NCBI GenBank assembly: GCA_020718265.1
Contig: DYSM01000005.1
Span: forward strand, 1 to 12,628
DNA: 12,628 nucleotides
Origin: Draconibacterium orientale
Lineage (GTDB): Bacteria > Bacteroidota > Bacteroidia > Bacteroidales > JAADGE01
Reading direction: 5' to 3'
Below are positions 6,618-12,601 of the stretch, piece by piece. Every line of letters starts with the position of its first letter. The first letter of the stretch is position 1. Under the pieces are notes generated by a model. It was not told the origin of the DNA. It was given only the letters and a program-made list of their open reading frames with translations, and did no database searches. The position numbers and the translations under genes are program-made.

Positions 6618-7100
6618 ATGAATATAATTATTAAAATCCTTTTCGTATGTTTGCAGTGCTATACATATTTATCATGGGCAGCGGATGCCCAAAACATACA
6701 TTTGGGCTTTTTTTATTGTCCATATTTGATACCAAATAATTGCGGTGTCGAACCCCCGTGCATAAGTCGTAATAGTTTATGCGCCCATGAAAATGTGTAT
6801 AGCAACGGGAAAGGCGACACCGTTTTCTTGTTGCCTGTGGTTAAATGCTATACACCAATGAAAAATTTTAATGAGACCGGTTCTATACCGGCAAATCAAC
6901 TGTTCGCGTCGTTAATTGATTTTTACGGCACAAACTTTCAGGAACGATGTCAGGAATCACTCCACGACACCATCTACCAAATCACACAAATTGAAAGAGT
7001 TGAATTAGATTCAGCCATGCAAAATAATATTGCGTGTCTGAATAATCTCTATCATTTTTTTAAGAGTTCGGAATTATCAAACATTTTAAAAACGATATAG
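6618..7100 (+). CDS. Possible Cys-rich secreted protein (or structured RNA region)
   Basis: A 160-codon ORF with a signal-peptide-like start (about 1-24: basic n-region, hydrophobic core, AADA). Cysteines lie at 11, 14, 34, 42, 48, 55, 77, 111 and 140, seven of them in the putative mature part, which would suit disulfides outside the cytoplasm. The C-terminal half (95-160) reads like an ordinary helical protein. Doubts: a consensus -7 promoter box and a strong terminator sit inside codons 10-33, and long inverted repeats cover codons 42-80. Either the coding part is shorter, starting for example at Met81 (6858), or the DNA is doing two jobs. No family is recognised. Confidence 0.45.
   Translation: MNIIIKILFVCLQCYTYLSWAADAQNIHLGFFYCPYLIPNNCGVEPPCISRNSLCAHENVYSNGKGDTVFLLPVVKCYTPMKNFNETGSIPANQLFASLIDFYGTNFQERCQESLHDTIYQITQIERVELDSAMQNNIACLNNLYHFFKSSELSNILKTI
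6646..6653 (+). promoter_or_regulatory. Bacteroidota-type -7 box
   Basis: TATGTTTG matches TAnnTTTG exactly. No good TTTG is seen at the -33 position; the stretch about 20 bases upstream is AT-rich (AATTATT). Transcription would begin near 6660 and meet the terminator at 6687-6714, giving a transcript of roughly 55 nt unless termination is prevented. Confidence 0.4.
6676..6714 (+). terminator. Terminator with competing upstream hairpin
   Basis: GCCCAAA (6687-6693) pairs perfectly with TTTGGGC (6701-6707) across a 7-nt loop and is followed by seven T residues (6708-6714), a classical intrinsic terminator about 90 bases after the primase stop. GGGCA (6676-6680) can instead pair with TGCCC (6686-6690), taking the left arm of the terminator. 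The two pairings exclude each other, which is the geometry of an attenuator. Confidence 0.6.
6743..6855 (+). ncRNA. Candidate structured RNA with pseudoknot potential
   Basis: Two perfect inverted repeats interleave: CGGTGTCG (6743-6750) with CGACACCG (6815-6822), and GTGTATAGCA (6795-6804) with TGCTATACAC (6846-6855). A third stem, GTGCATAA (6758-6765) with TTATGCGC (6777-6784, one wobble), lies inside the first. The interleaving would form a pseudoknot. A further copy of TGCTATACA at 6657-6665 could compete for the same partner. No known RNA family is recognised, and the region also lies in an open reading frame. Confidence 0.3.
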
Positions 7101-7137
7101 ATATGGAAAATACAGATTGAATGTGTTTAAAATAAAA

Positions 7138-7171
7138 AATAAGCCCTTGTTTTGCACGGCAAGGGCTTATT
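7138..7171. terminator. 12-bp perfect hairpin, likely terminator
   Basis: AATAAGCCCTTG (7138-7149) pairs perfectly with CAAGGGCTTATT (7160-7171) across a 10-nt loop. The left flank is A-rich (AAAATAAAAAA), so on the minus strand the hairpin is followed by a T-rich run, making it a strong terminator for leftward transcripts from the toxin-antitoxin operon. On the plus strand the tail is weaker, but the hairpin may also end the 6618 transcript. Confidence 0.7.
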
Positions 7172-7178
7172 AAGAGTG

Positions 7179-7206
7179 TTTGTCGATAAAGTGTTACAAT
7201 GTTTTG
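7179..7206 (+). promoter_or_regulatory. Bacteroidota-type promoter for the HTH gene
   Basis: TTTG (7179-7182) and ATGTTTTG (7199-7206, 6 of 8 to TAnnTTTG with its TTTG intact) lie 16 bases apart, slightly short of the usual spacing. The -7 box covers an upstream in-frame ATG at 7199, so translation more likely begins at the ATG at 7229. Confidence 0.45.
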
Positions 7207-7228
7207 CAAAAGTAAAAAAAATAATCTT

Positions 7229-7435
7229 ATGGAAAACGTTGAATATAAAAAATTTGTCGTAAAAAATTACACGAAATCAGAATTAGCACAATGTTACGGC
7301 ATTCATCCGACAACACTTATCCGTTGGATGAAGCCAATTATTTGCACTTTAGAGGAAATTGGTTACACAAAAACAGCCAAATACCTCACAAGTAAACAAG
7401 TTGAAGTAATCATTGAGCATTTGGGTACGCCTTAG
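7229..7435 (+). CDS. Small HTH-type DNA-binding protein
   Basis: A 68-residue protein. Residues 13-32 (NYTKSELAQCYGIHPTTLIR, followed by WMK) have the helix-turn-helix pattern in which a helix, a turn around Gly, and a recognition helix ending in Trp lead to a second helical part (GYTKTAKYLTSKQVEVIIEHLG). This layout is common in short regulators of Bacteroidota phages and mobile elements. The start at 7229 is preferred over the in-frame ATG at 7199 because the latter lies inside the promoter-like box and would add a Lys/Asn-rich stretch. The stop overlaps the toxin stop on the other strand (7432-7435). It may control the neighbouring operons; no target site is proven. Confidence 0.7.
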   Translation: MENVEYKKFVVKNYTKSELAQCYGIHPTTLIRWMKPIICTLEEIGYTKTAKYLTSKQVEVIIEHLGTP

Positions 7436-7890
7436 GTGTCAATGACTTTTTGAATCTCAGAAGTAATTATTTGTTTTGTATCTGGCTCGTGCTTGCCTGA
7501 TGCTTTTATCCCTTCGATTATTTGCTGTAATACAGAATTTTTGACATTACCCCGAAGTGTAGCTTTGCCGTCTTTTAATTTTTCTGACAAGTAAGATGTG
7601 GTGTAAGAATGAAAGGAGTTACAATCAAGATGTGTGTCTAATGTGAGGGTGTTTTCTTCATCCGATTGCCGAATTGTTACCAATGTAGCCCTGTTAATGT
7701 TTTCATGTTCGATGTGTCTGCGTCTGTTTTCAAACTTTGAAGTCCCAACAAGCAAATGCGTGCTTTCATCAACAGAATAGATTACGACATGAGGATGAGG
7801 TTCGTCTGTTTGGGTCAAATGCTTATCGTAAAAATAAATAATTGTGCCGACCCTAATGGTTTCACTCAGTAAGCTAATCGGTAAATCCAT
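7432..7890 (-). CDS. Putative toxin partner of the Panacea antitoxin
   Basis: A 152-residue protein encoded six bases downstream of the antitoxin gene on the same strand, the usual place of the toxin in PanAT pairs. The N-terminal part (about 12-52) predicts a beta barrel of the kind seen in MazF/PemK-like proteins: VGTIIYFYD, then PHPHVVIYSV, then HLLVGTSK. Conserved-looking residues in the second half are LDCNSFHSY (88-96), followed by helices ending near residue 150. A ribonuclease role is plausible but not proven, and the Panacea partner set is known to be very diverse. Its stop codon overlaps that of the HTH gene. It ends in the direction of the 7138-7171 terminator. Confidence 0.6.
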   Translation of the reverse strand: MDLPISLLSETIRVGTIIYFYDKHLTQTDEPHPHVVIYSVDESTHLLVGTSKFENRRRHIEHENINRATLVTIRQSDEENTLTLDTHLDCNSFHSYTTSYLSEKLKDGKATLRGNVKNSVLQQIIEGIKASGKHEPDTKQIITSEIQKVIDT

Positions 7891-7896
7891 ACGGGG

Positions 7897-8448
7897 TTAG
7901 GCTTGGGGAAGCATGTGAAAAAAATCTTCTTTAGAGAACTCTAACATCTCGGAGTCTTGGTCGAAAATACGGTATTTTGTCTGGTTTGGCTCAAAAAAAT
8001 CAACCATAACCATCCTGTAACTGCTTTTCGACTTGTTGATTTGTTTCTCAAATCGCAACCATTCGGGAAATTCATGTGTCAAGTCCCGTAATGTCCATAT
8101 ATCCATCTCCCCGAAGTCTGAAATCACGGAATCCATAACTTTTATGTCCGTTTCCGAAAGATAATATTTGTCCGTAGGTTTAACGGAATTCAATTCTAAA
8201 CTTTTTTTTTGTAGGTATTCATTGAAGTAGGATGTCGGATGCTCGAACAAATCTTTCATTTCTGAAGGAACCGGACCGTGTTGCATTGCAAAGTAAGTAT
8301 TATAAGTTACAAGTCTTCCGTAAATTCTTACGTGCAAACGGTCCGATAGCCAAATTAGTTTTAAGAGTTGAATCTTATCAACCTTTCCACCCAACTTCTC
8401 GGTGATATAATTGGCAACCTGCACTATTTTTTTATCCTTGTTGAACAT
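7897..8448 (-). CDS. Panacea-domain (DUF4065/SocA-like) antitoxin
   Basis: A 183-residue protein with the motifs of the Panacea domain: IQLLKLIWLSDRLHV (26-40), YFAMQHGPVPSEM (52-64), LSETDIKVMDSVISDFG (97-113) and LRDLTHEFPEW (120-130). Such proteins neutralise unrelated toxins encoded next to them, and related domains occur as protease adaptors (SocA). The start is the ATG at 8448. The longer frame begins with TTG at 8490 inside the -7 box and would add a hydrophobic Ile/Leu stretch encoded by the direct repeat, so it is rejected. The order of antitoxin first, toxin second, with a six-base gap, is typical. Within a phage or plasmid, such a pair serves stability or exclusion of competitors. 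Confidence 0.85.
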   Translation of the reverse strand: MFNKDKKIVQVANYITEKLGGKVDKIQLLKLIWLSDRLHVRIYGRLVTYNTYFAMQHGPVPSEMKDLFEHPTSYFNEYLQKKSLELNSVKPTDKYYLSETDIKVMDSVISDFGEMDIWTLRDLTHEFPEWLRFEKQINKSKSSYRMVMVDFFEPNQTKYRIFDQDSEMLEFSKEDFFHMLPQA

Positions 8449-8458
8449 ATTATCTCTG

Positions 8459-8482
8459 GATAATAAAATTGATAATAAAATT
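8459..8482 (-). repeat. Two perfect 12-bp direct repeats in the antitoxin leader
   Basis: GATAATAAAATT occurs twice in tandem (8459-8470 and 8471-8482), between the -7 box and the antitoxin ATG. The position fits an operator or a translational control site of the toxin-antitoxin operon. Confidence 0.6.
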
Positions 8483-8487
8483 ATATG

Positions 8488-8495
8488 CAAATTTA
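8488..8495 (-). promoter_or_regulatory. -7 box of the toxin-antitoxin operon
   Basis: On the minus strand 8495-8488 reads TAAATTTG, an exact TAnnTTTG. The start of transcription would lie near 8480, about 30 bases before the ATG at 8448. The -33 element is not clear; a palindrome (8497-8518) occupies that place. Confidence 0.55.
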
Positions 8496-8496
8496 A

Positions 8497-8518
8497 TTCA
8501 TTTTTAATTAAAAATGAA
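8497..8518. promoter_or_regulatory. 22-bp perfect palindrome, candidate operator
   Basis: The left half TTCATTTTTAA (8497-8507) is the exact reverse complement of the right half (8508-8518). It abuts the -7 box of the toxin-antitoxin promoter and covers its -33 region, where a bound dimer would block RNA polymerase. AT-rich DNA gives short palindromes by chance, but 22 bases without a mismatch is notable. Confidence 0.6.
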
Positions 8519-8843
8519 AATATTTTTAATATAATGTTTATTCATTCTGATATTAGCTTTTGTCAAATCCGAAAAAATATGACCTTCTGATACACAATGA
8601 GCCTTCCAATCTGTTAAAAAACAAGTGAAAAGTCTTTATTTACACAAAAAAACATTCGTTTAAGCGTATTTTTTTCTTTTTTAGCTCGTGTAATTTAGCT
8701 TATCTAAAAAAAACTTAACTCAATTCGACAAAAGGCTGTAAATCTAAACAAAAAAGCATAAAAATAAACAAATCACAATATCAAAAAATCAGACTGTCAG
8801 ACATTTGCACAAAAAACGTGTGCAGACACAAAACAGTTGAATT
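8519..8843. other. AT-rich divergent intergenic region
   Basis: There is no convincing gene. It is rich in A runs (several AAAAAA to AAAAAAAA) and separates the leftward toxin-antitoxin operon from the rightward late-type operon, so it should hold the promoter of the 8844 gene. Candidate -7 boxes are TAATTTAG near 8691 and GACATTTG near 8800, both imperfect. Near the gene, TGCAC (8806-8810) and GTGCA (8820-8824) form a small hairpin flanked by two CAGACA copies. No tRNA, CRISPR or insertion sequence is seen. Confidence 0.5.
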
Positions 8844-10724
8844 ATGGTATTATTTCCGCTTATCGTAGGTGCAGGTTCAGGCGCAGCAATGTGGCTGTAT
8901 AGTTTGGCATCTGAGCGTATTGACGCTACAGATAAGCTGGATTATTCTATCAAAGTTGCAAGCCTTAAATTCAAGTCAGCTACCGAGCTTGAACTCGCTC
9001 TTGATGTAACGCTCATAAACAAAGCGAATGTTTCTTGGAACATTAAACACCCTGCTATCAGTGTGTTTGACGGCAATACATTGATGAGCGAAAGCGCAGC
9101 TCGCGACAAGAAATATGAAATAAAAGCTAATAGCACAACTAAATTAGACCGGATGTATTTTCCGATTCCGATTTTGAAACTTGCCAAAGTTGCTTCTCAA
9201 TTGATTTCGCCCATAATTAGCGGTTGGGAAGTCGGAAAGGGCATTGCTTACAATATTGAGAAAGCAAGCACGGCTTTGATGTCTAAACAAGCCGAAATTC
9301 TGAAAACTTGGTCGGTAAAATTGGACACTGAAGTAAACGGCATTCCTGTTGTTTACACGGAAACCGAACTTGTAGGGCTTGGCTACGCTCCGATGAGCGC
9401 GATAGACCGCCCGATAGCACTTGCCCCGGCTGACATCGACAAACTCATCCCGCGACCGAACGGAACAAAAATCGTGTGGCAAGACAAAAATGTTCACGAC
9501 ACCGTAAAACTTATGGTGCAAATCGTTGAACAAGACCATGATAAAATCAAAGAATTTTCAAAATTATTCAAACGCTCCACGGTAAAAGAAACTTCAAAAG
9601 CGATATTCGATTTTGTTTTCAAATACATCAAATACAACATCGAGGACGGCGAACAACTCAAAAACCCGCTTGTAACATACGATTTAGGGCAGAGAAAAGC
9701 CGTTGCTTTCTACAAAACGCACGGCTATTGGAACAAAGATTTTTCAGCAGATTGCGATGATATGGCAATATTCGTAGCCTCAATACTCCGTAATCTCGGT
9801 ATTTCTTACACGTTTGAAGTTGCCTCGTATAAAGATGTGTTCGGGCAAGATAAAGGCTACTCACATGTTTACGTGAATTTGCCCGTAAAAGGCGGAAATA
9901 TCATCATCGACCCTGTGTATTACGCATTTAACCAACGCAAAGACTATTCTCGGAAATTCAATTATTCGGGAACAGGACACTATGTAAATCTCAACGGAAT
10001 GGATATAACATATCTCGGAACTACGGCAGAACAGACTACTGACGTAGAATTAGACAATTTTCTTAAATCATTGAAAAGTGCATTTACACCTTCAGGTGCA
10101 ACATGGAACAATCAACAACTTAGCAAATTTGACGGAGAAAAGATTAATAGTGTTATAGACGCGGCAATCTCTTCTAAAGGCAAATATGAAAAAATGAAAT
10201 ATTTGGCGACATTGCGTCAATTAATAGAAGGCTACAGTAAATTTTTCAGCGTTAATGCGAAGTTAAGAGGTTACATTAACGGTATTGAAGAAGAAGACAA
10301 GAAGATAAAACAATTTCTCATCAAATCACGAAATGACTTAGCTCGACAAGGCGGCAATTTCAACGTGATAGAAATGTTTGATTACGCTATTAAATATTGG
10401 GACAATTCCGAAACGCGCGAAAAAGCATTGGAATACATCAGCAAGGCTGAGCAGAAATTAGTTAAGCAAAATGTAGGCTTTTTCGGAGCACTCTATACAA
10501 GATGTATGATGCAAAGAAATCCGCAATACAACGGACTTGACGGCTTGGTATGGGACAATCTCAAAGCCTTCATAACCAAATACAAGATACCTGTTGCGAT
10601 AGGAACCGGACTTACAGCCGGGTTAATCACTTATGTAATATACAAGGGTGTTTCAAGAAAAAAAACAAACTCGGCATCATCATCATTACCTGCTAAAAGA
10701 AAAAACAATGCAAACGGAAAGTAA
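8844..10724 (+). CDS. LEA14-like plus transglutaminase-like membrane protein
   Basis: A 626-residue protein. A hydrophobic N-terminus (2-20) acts as anchor or signal. Residues about 30-110 resemble the LEA14/WHy beta-sandwich (SIKVASLKFKSATELELALDV, INKANVSWNIKHP). A transglutaminase/papain-like domain at about 245-365 has candidate catalytic residues Cys304 (DFSADCDDMAIFVASIL), His341 (GYSHVYVNL) and Asp356 (IIIDPVYY), in the right order and spacing. The region 400-575 is helical and charged, and a second hydrophobic segment at about 584-601 precedes a basic tail. The enzyme could crosslink proteins or act as a cysteine protease. It is the first gene of the rightward late-type operon and overlaps the next by 17 nt. 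Virion assembly, maturation or host entry are possible roles; none is proven. Confidence 0.75.
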   Translation: MVLFPLIVGAGSGAAMWLYSLASERIDATDKLDYSIKVASLKFKSATELELALDVTLINKANVSWNIKHPAISVFDGNTLMSESAARDKKYEIKANSTTKLDRMYFPIPILKLAKVASQLISPIISGWEVGKGIAYNIEKASTALMSKQAEILKTWSVKLDTEVNGIPVVYTETELVGLGYAPMSAIDRPIALAPADIDKLIPRPNGTKIVWQDKNVHDTVKLMVQIVEQDHDKIKEFSKLFKRSTVKETSKAIFDFVFKYIKYNIEDGEQLKNPLVTYDLGQRKAVAFYKTHGYWNKDFSADCDDMAIFVASILRNLGISYTFEVASYKDVFGQDKGYSHVYVNLPVKGGNIIIDPVYYAFNQRKDYSRKFNYSGTGHYVNLNGMDITYLGTTAEQTTDVELDNFLKSLKSAFTPSGATWNNQQLSKFDGEKINSVIDAAISSKGKYEKMKYLATLRQLIEGYSKFFSVNAKLRGYINGIEEEDKKIKQFLIKSRNDLARQGGNFNVIEMFDYAIKYWDNSETREKALEYISKAEQKLVKQNVGFFGALYTRCMMQRNPQYNGLDGLVWDNLKAFITKYKIPVAIGTGLTAGLITYVIYKGVSRKKTNSASSSLPAKRKNNANGK

Positions 10725-11739
10725 ATCTATTGAAGCTTTTGAATTTTTCGGTTTAAGCGGAATTGAATCAGATGAAGTGATTATTACGCCTGAAAGATTC
10801 AGTGATTATATGAACACTACGCGTTCGTTGAGTTCGGCTATAGATTATGAGCGATTCGAGCATTATGTCTCCGGCTATCTTGGCAGTGTAGGCTTGGGCA
10901 AGTTATTCAAAACAAAGGAAGAACGCAAAGACAAACGCGAAGAGCGAAAAGAAAACAGACAAGAAAAAAAGGAAGAACGCAAAGAAGAGCGTGCAAATAG
11001 CGAGCATAAAGGCTTGACGGTCGCAAAACAGATTCTCAAGGTTGTAAACAAGGTAAATCCTGTAACACTTGCCGTTCGCAATGCTTTACGTGCACTTATA
11101 GCTTTGAATTTCATAGGTATGGCCTCAGCAATAAATTCAAAGCCCGAACTTCGTAAAAAAGTCGAGGAAATGTACAAAAACATGGGAGGCGAAGTCAAAC
11201 ACTTGACAAACTCAGTGTCTGACGGTGCTAAACGTAAGCCATTGTTCGGCAAAGATTCTGAAAAATACAATGGTTTAGGCTCGGCAGCGGCAGGACTAAT
11301 AGCTTCTGCCGGTCCATTCCTTGTGAAAATTTGGAATTGGATGAAAGAATTTGGCATAAAAGCGGTGAAATACGCCAAAGATAACAAGATTATAGATAAA
11401 CTGAAAGATAGCAACATCGGAGATAAAATTTCTGAATTAAGAAATAAACGAGACGAGTCTAAATCGCAATCTGAAACAGAGGATAAACCTTCAATGATTA
11501 ACGCACAAGACGACAGCAGCGGGGATAAAGACGCAGACGACAGCAGCGGGGATAAAGACGCAGACGATGAAGCCAAAAAGAAAAAACGCCGCAGAAATAT
11601 GATTTTCATAGGACTCGGAACGCTCGCTGTTGCAGGTGGTTTAGGATATTGGGCTTATTCTTCAAGACACGACAGAACTGTGCATAACAGCGAGAAATTA
11701 GCGGAATTAAAACCGCTCGGATACGTCAAATTAAAATAA
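10708..11739 (+). CDS. Charged protein with C-terminal TM, unknown family
   Basis: A 343-residue protein from the ATG at 10708; an in-frame GTG at 10648 lies inside the upstream gene and is not used. The order is: a polar N-terminus, a Lys/Glu/Arg-rich helix (68-97) of highly charged coiled-coil type, a hydrophobic or amphipathic part (104-145, with LAVRNALRALIALNFIGMASAI), a Gly/Ala-rich hydrophobic part (187-210), a basic helix, an acidic repeat DDSSGDKDA in two copies (268-285), a KKKKRRR cluster, and a C-terminal TM segment (298-317). The charged and membrane-inserting parts suggest a structural protein attached to a membrane. It overlaps the preceding gene by 17 nt. No family is recognised with certainty. 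Confidence 0.75.
   Translation: MQTESKSIEAFEFFGLSGIESDEVIITPERFSDYMNTTRSLSSAIDYERFEHYVSGYLGSVGLGKLFKTKEERKDKREERKENRQEKKEERKEERANSEHKGLTVAKQILKVVNKVNPVTLAVRNALRALIALNFIGMASAINSKPELRKKVEEMYKNMGGEVKHLTNSVSDGAKRKPLFGKDSEKYNGLGSAAAGLIASAGPFLVKIWNWMKEFGIKAVKYAKDNKIIDKLKDSNIGDKISELRNKRDESKSQSETEDKPSMINAQDDSSGDKDADDSSGDKDADDEAKKKKRRRNMIFIGLGTLAVAGGLGYWAYSSRHDRTVHNSEKLAELKPLGYVKLK
11509..11562 (+). repeat. Two perfect 27-bp tandem repeats
   Basis: Units 11509-11535 and 11536-11562 are identical and encode DDSSGDKDA twice in frame, followed by a partial third unit (GACGA, 11563-11567). As 27 is divisible by three, copy-number change would alter the acidic linker length without a frameshift. The identity suggests a recent duplication. 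Confidence 0.9.
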
Positions 11740-11751
11740 ATCAAGAATATC

Positions 11752-11922
11752 ATGCGAGACAGAGAAAAAGCAAGTCGCAATCGCGTATCAATCGAAACCG
11801 ACGAAAAATCGAAATCGAAATCGAAACCAAAATCACAAAAAACGATACAAACCAAAGCAGAGGATGTATCGCAAGAAATTGCATCGGAAAATATTGCAAC
11901 TGAAACAAATACAGAAGTTTAA
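11752..11922 (+). CDS. Small Lys/Ser-rich protein, 56 aa
   Basis: The ATG is 12 bases after the preceding stop and the stop is 19 bases before the ATG at 11942. The protein has a basic N-terminal half (MRDREKASRNRVS, then KSKSKSKPKSQK) and an acidic or polar end (EDVSQEIASENIATETNTEV). The Lys-Ser dipeptide run is encoded by three AAATCG hexamers (11806-11823). It fits the gap in the operon well and may be a disordered, nucleic-acid-binding protein. A longer ORF from 11864 in another frame would only be an extension of the next gene and is rejected. Confidence 0.5.
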   Translation: MRDREKASRNRVSIETDEKSKSKSKPKSQKTIQTKAEDVSQEIASENIATETNTEV

Positions 11923-11941
11923 TTTTCAAAAATCAAATACA

Positions 11942-12571
11942 ATGGGAAACAAAACCGCCGTAAAATATAAATCGGCAAAAGACGGATTACTCGGAGGTCT
12001 GATTGACCTCAAATCCATGCAAGAGGAGTTTCCGAAAGCTGCTGCCGTCGTCGGTGGTATTGTTATCGGAAAATTCGTGAACGGAATGCTTGATAAAATT
12101 ATCATGTCTAAGACTGTTGCAGGTTTTATGGGCGTGGAATTACAAGCTAATGTAGCCAAATGGCTGAAACCTGCACTTGTAGGAATCGCCGGTTTTGGCT
12201 TAATGACTTACGGAAAAAAGGAACACAGCGCAATCATGCAAAACATTGGTCTCGGCGTTGCAGGTTACGGAATTTCAGGTGTGTTTTCAGCTTTAACGGC
12301 GAAAAACTTGCTTCAAGGTCTCGGTGCTGCTGAAGACGAATACGTGATGCTCGATACAAACGGAAATCGTATCGGAACTATCGACATGAAACAATTGTTG
12401 CCGGATTTGGAAACGCCCGAATATTCAGGCATCGCAGGTCAAAACGTGGAATACGCTATCATGGACGGCACGGCAGAACTTCCATTGACATTATTAGACG
12501 GAGCTGAAGATGAAGATGAAGATACTCCGATGATAATGAACGGAAACGAATTACCCTTGATAATAGACTAA
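11942..12571 (+). CDS. Multi-TM protein with acidic C-terminal tail
   Basis: A 209-residue protein from the ATG at 11942, preceded by an A-rich leader (AAAAATCAAATACA). Three hydrophobic, Gly-rich segments lie at about 33-50 (AAAVVGGIVIGKFVNGML), 76-92 (KPALVGIAGFGLMTYG) and 100-120 (NIGLGVAGYGISGVFSALTA). The rest (130-209) is soluble and strongly acidic at the end (DGAEDEDEDTP). The N-terminal hydrophobic and acidic-tail layout suits a membrane protein whose tail faces a basic partner. No family is recognised. It is the last complete gene of the operon in the window. A longer start at 11864 would overlap the 56-aa gene and is not used. Confidence 0.75.
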   Translation: MGNKTAVKYKSAKDGLLGGLIDLKSMQEEFPKAAAVVGGIVIGKFVNGMLDKIIMSKTVAGFMGVELQANVAKWLKPALVGIAGFGLMTYGKKEHSAIMQNIGLGVAGYGISGVFSALTAKNLLQGLGAAEDEYVMLDTNGNRIGTIDMKQLLPDLETPEYSGIAGQNVEYAIMDGTAELPLTLLDGAEDEDEDTPMIMNGNELPLIID

Positions 12572-12601
12572 CCTGGCGTGTTAAGATAACAAACTCAGAA
12601 A

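Noticed and set aside
7199..7228. Upstream ATG for the HTH gene at 7199
   Set aside because: It overlaps the promoter-like box; the ATG at 7229 gives a protein that starts right before the HTH region.
8449..8490. N-terminal extension of the antitoxin from a TTG at 8490
   Set aside because: The TTG is part of the -7 box, and the extension encodes only an Ile/Leu run from the direct repeat.
9144..9539. A 131-aa minus-strand ORF within the LEA14-transglutaminase gene
   Set aside because: It is antisense to a gene with clear domains and has no start context or motif of its own.
10875..11609. A 244-aa minus-strand ORF opposite the charged late protein
   Set aside because: It is Ser/Leu/Phe-rich and mirrors the Lys/Glu/Asp-rich plus-strand gene, whose repeat, TM segment and operon position support the plus strand.
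11864..11941. Upstream ATG at 11864 for the last gene
   Set aside because: It would overlap the 56-aa gene in another frame and adds a basic stretch unlike the rest; the ATG at 11942 has a typical A-rich leader.
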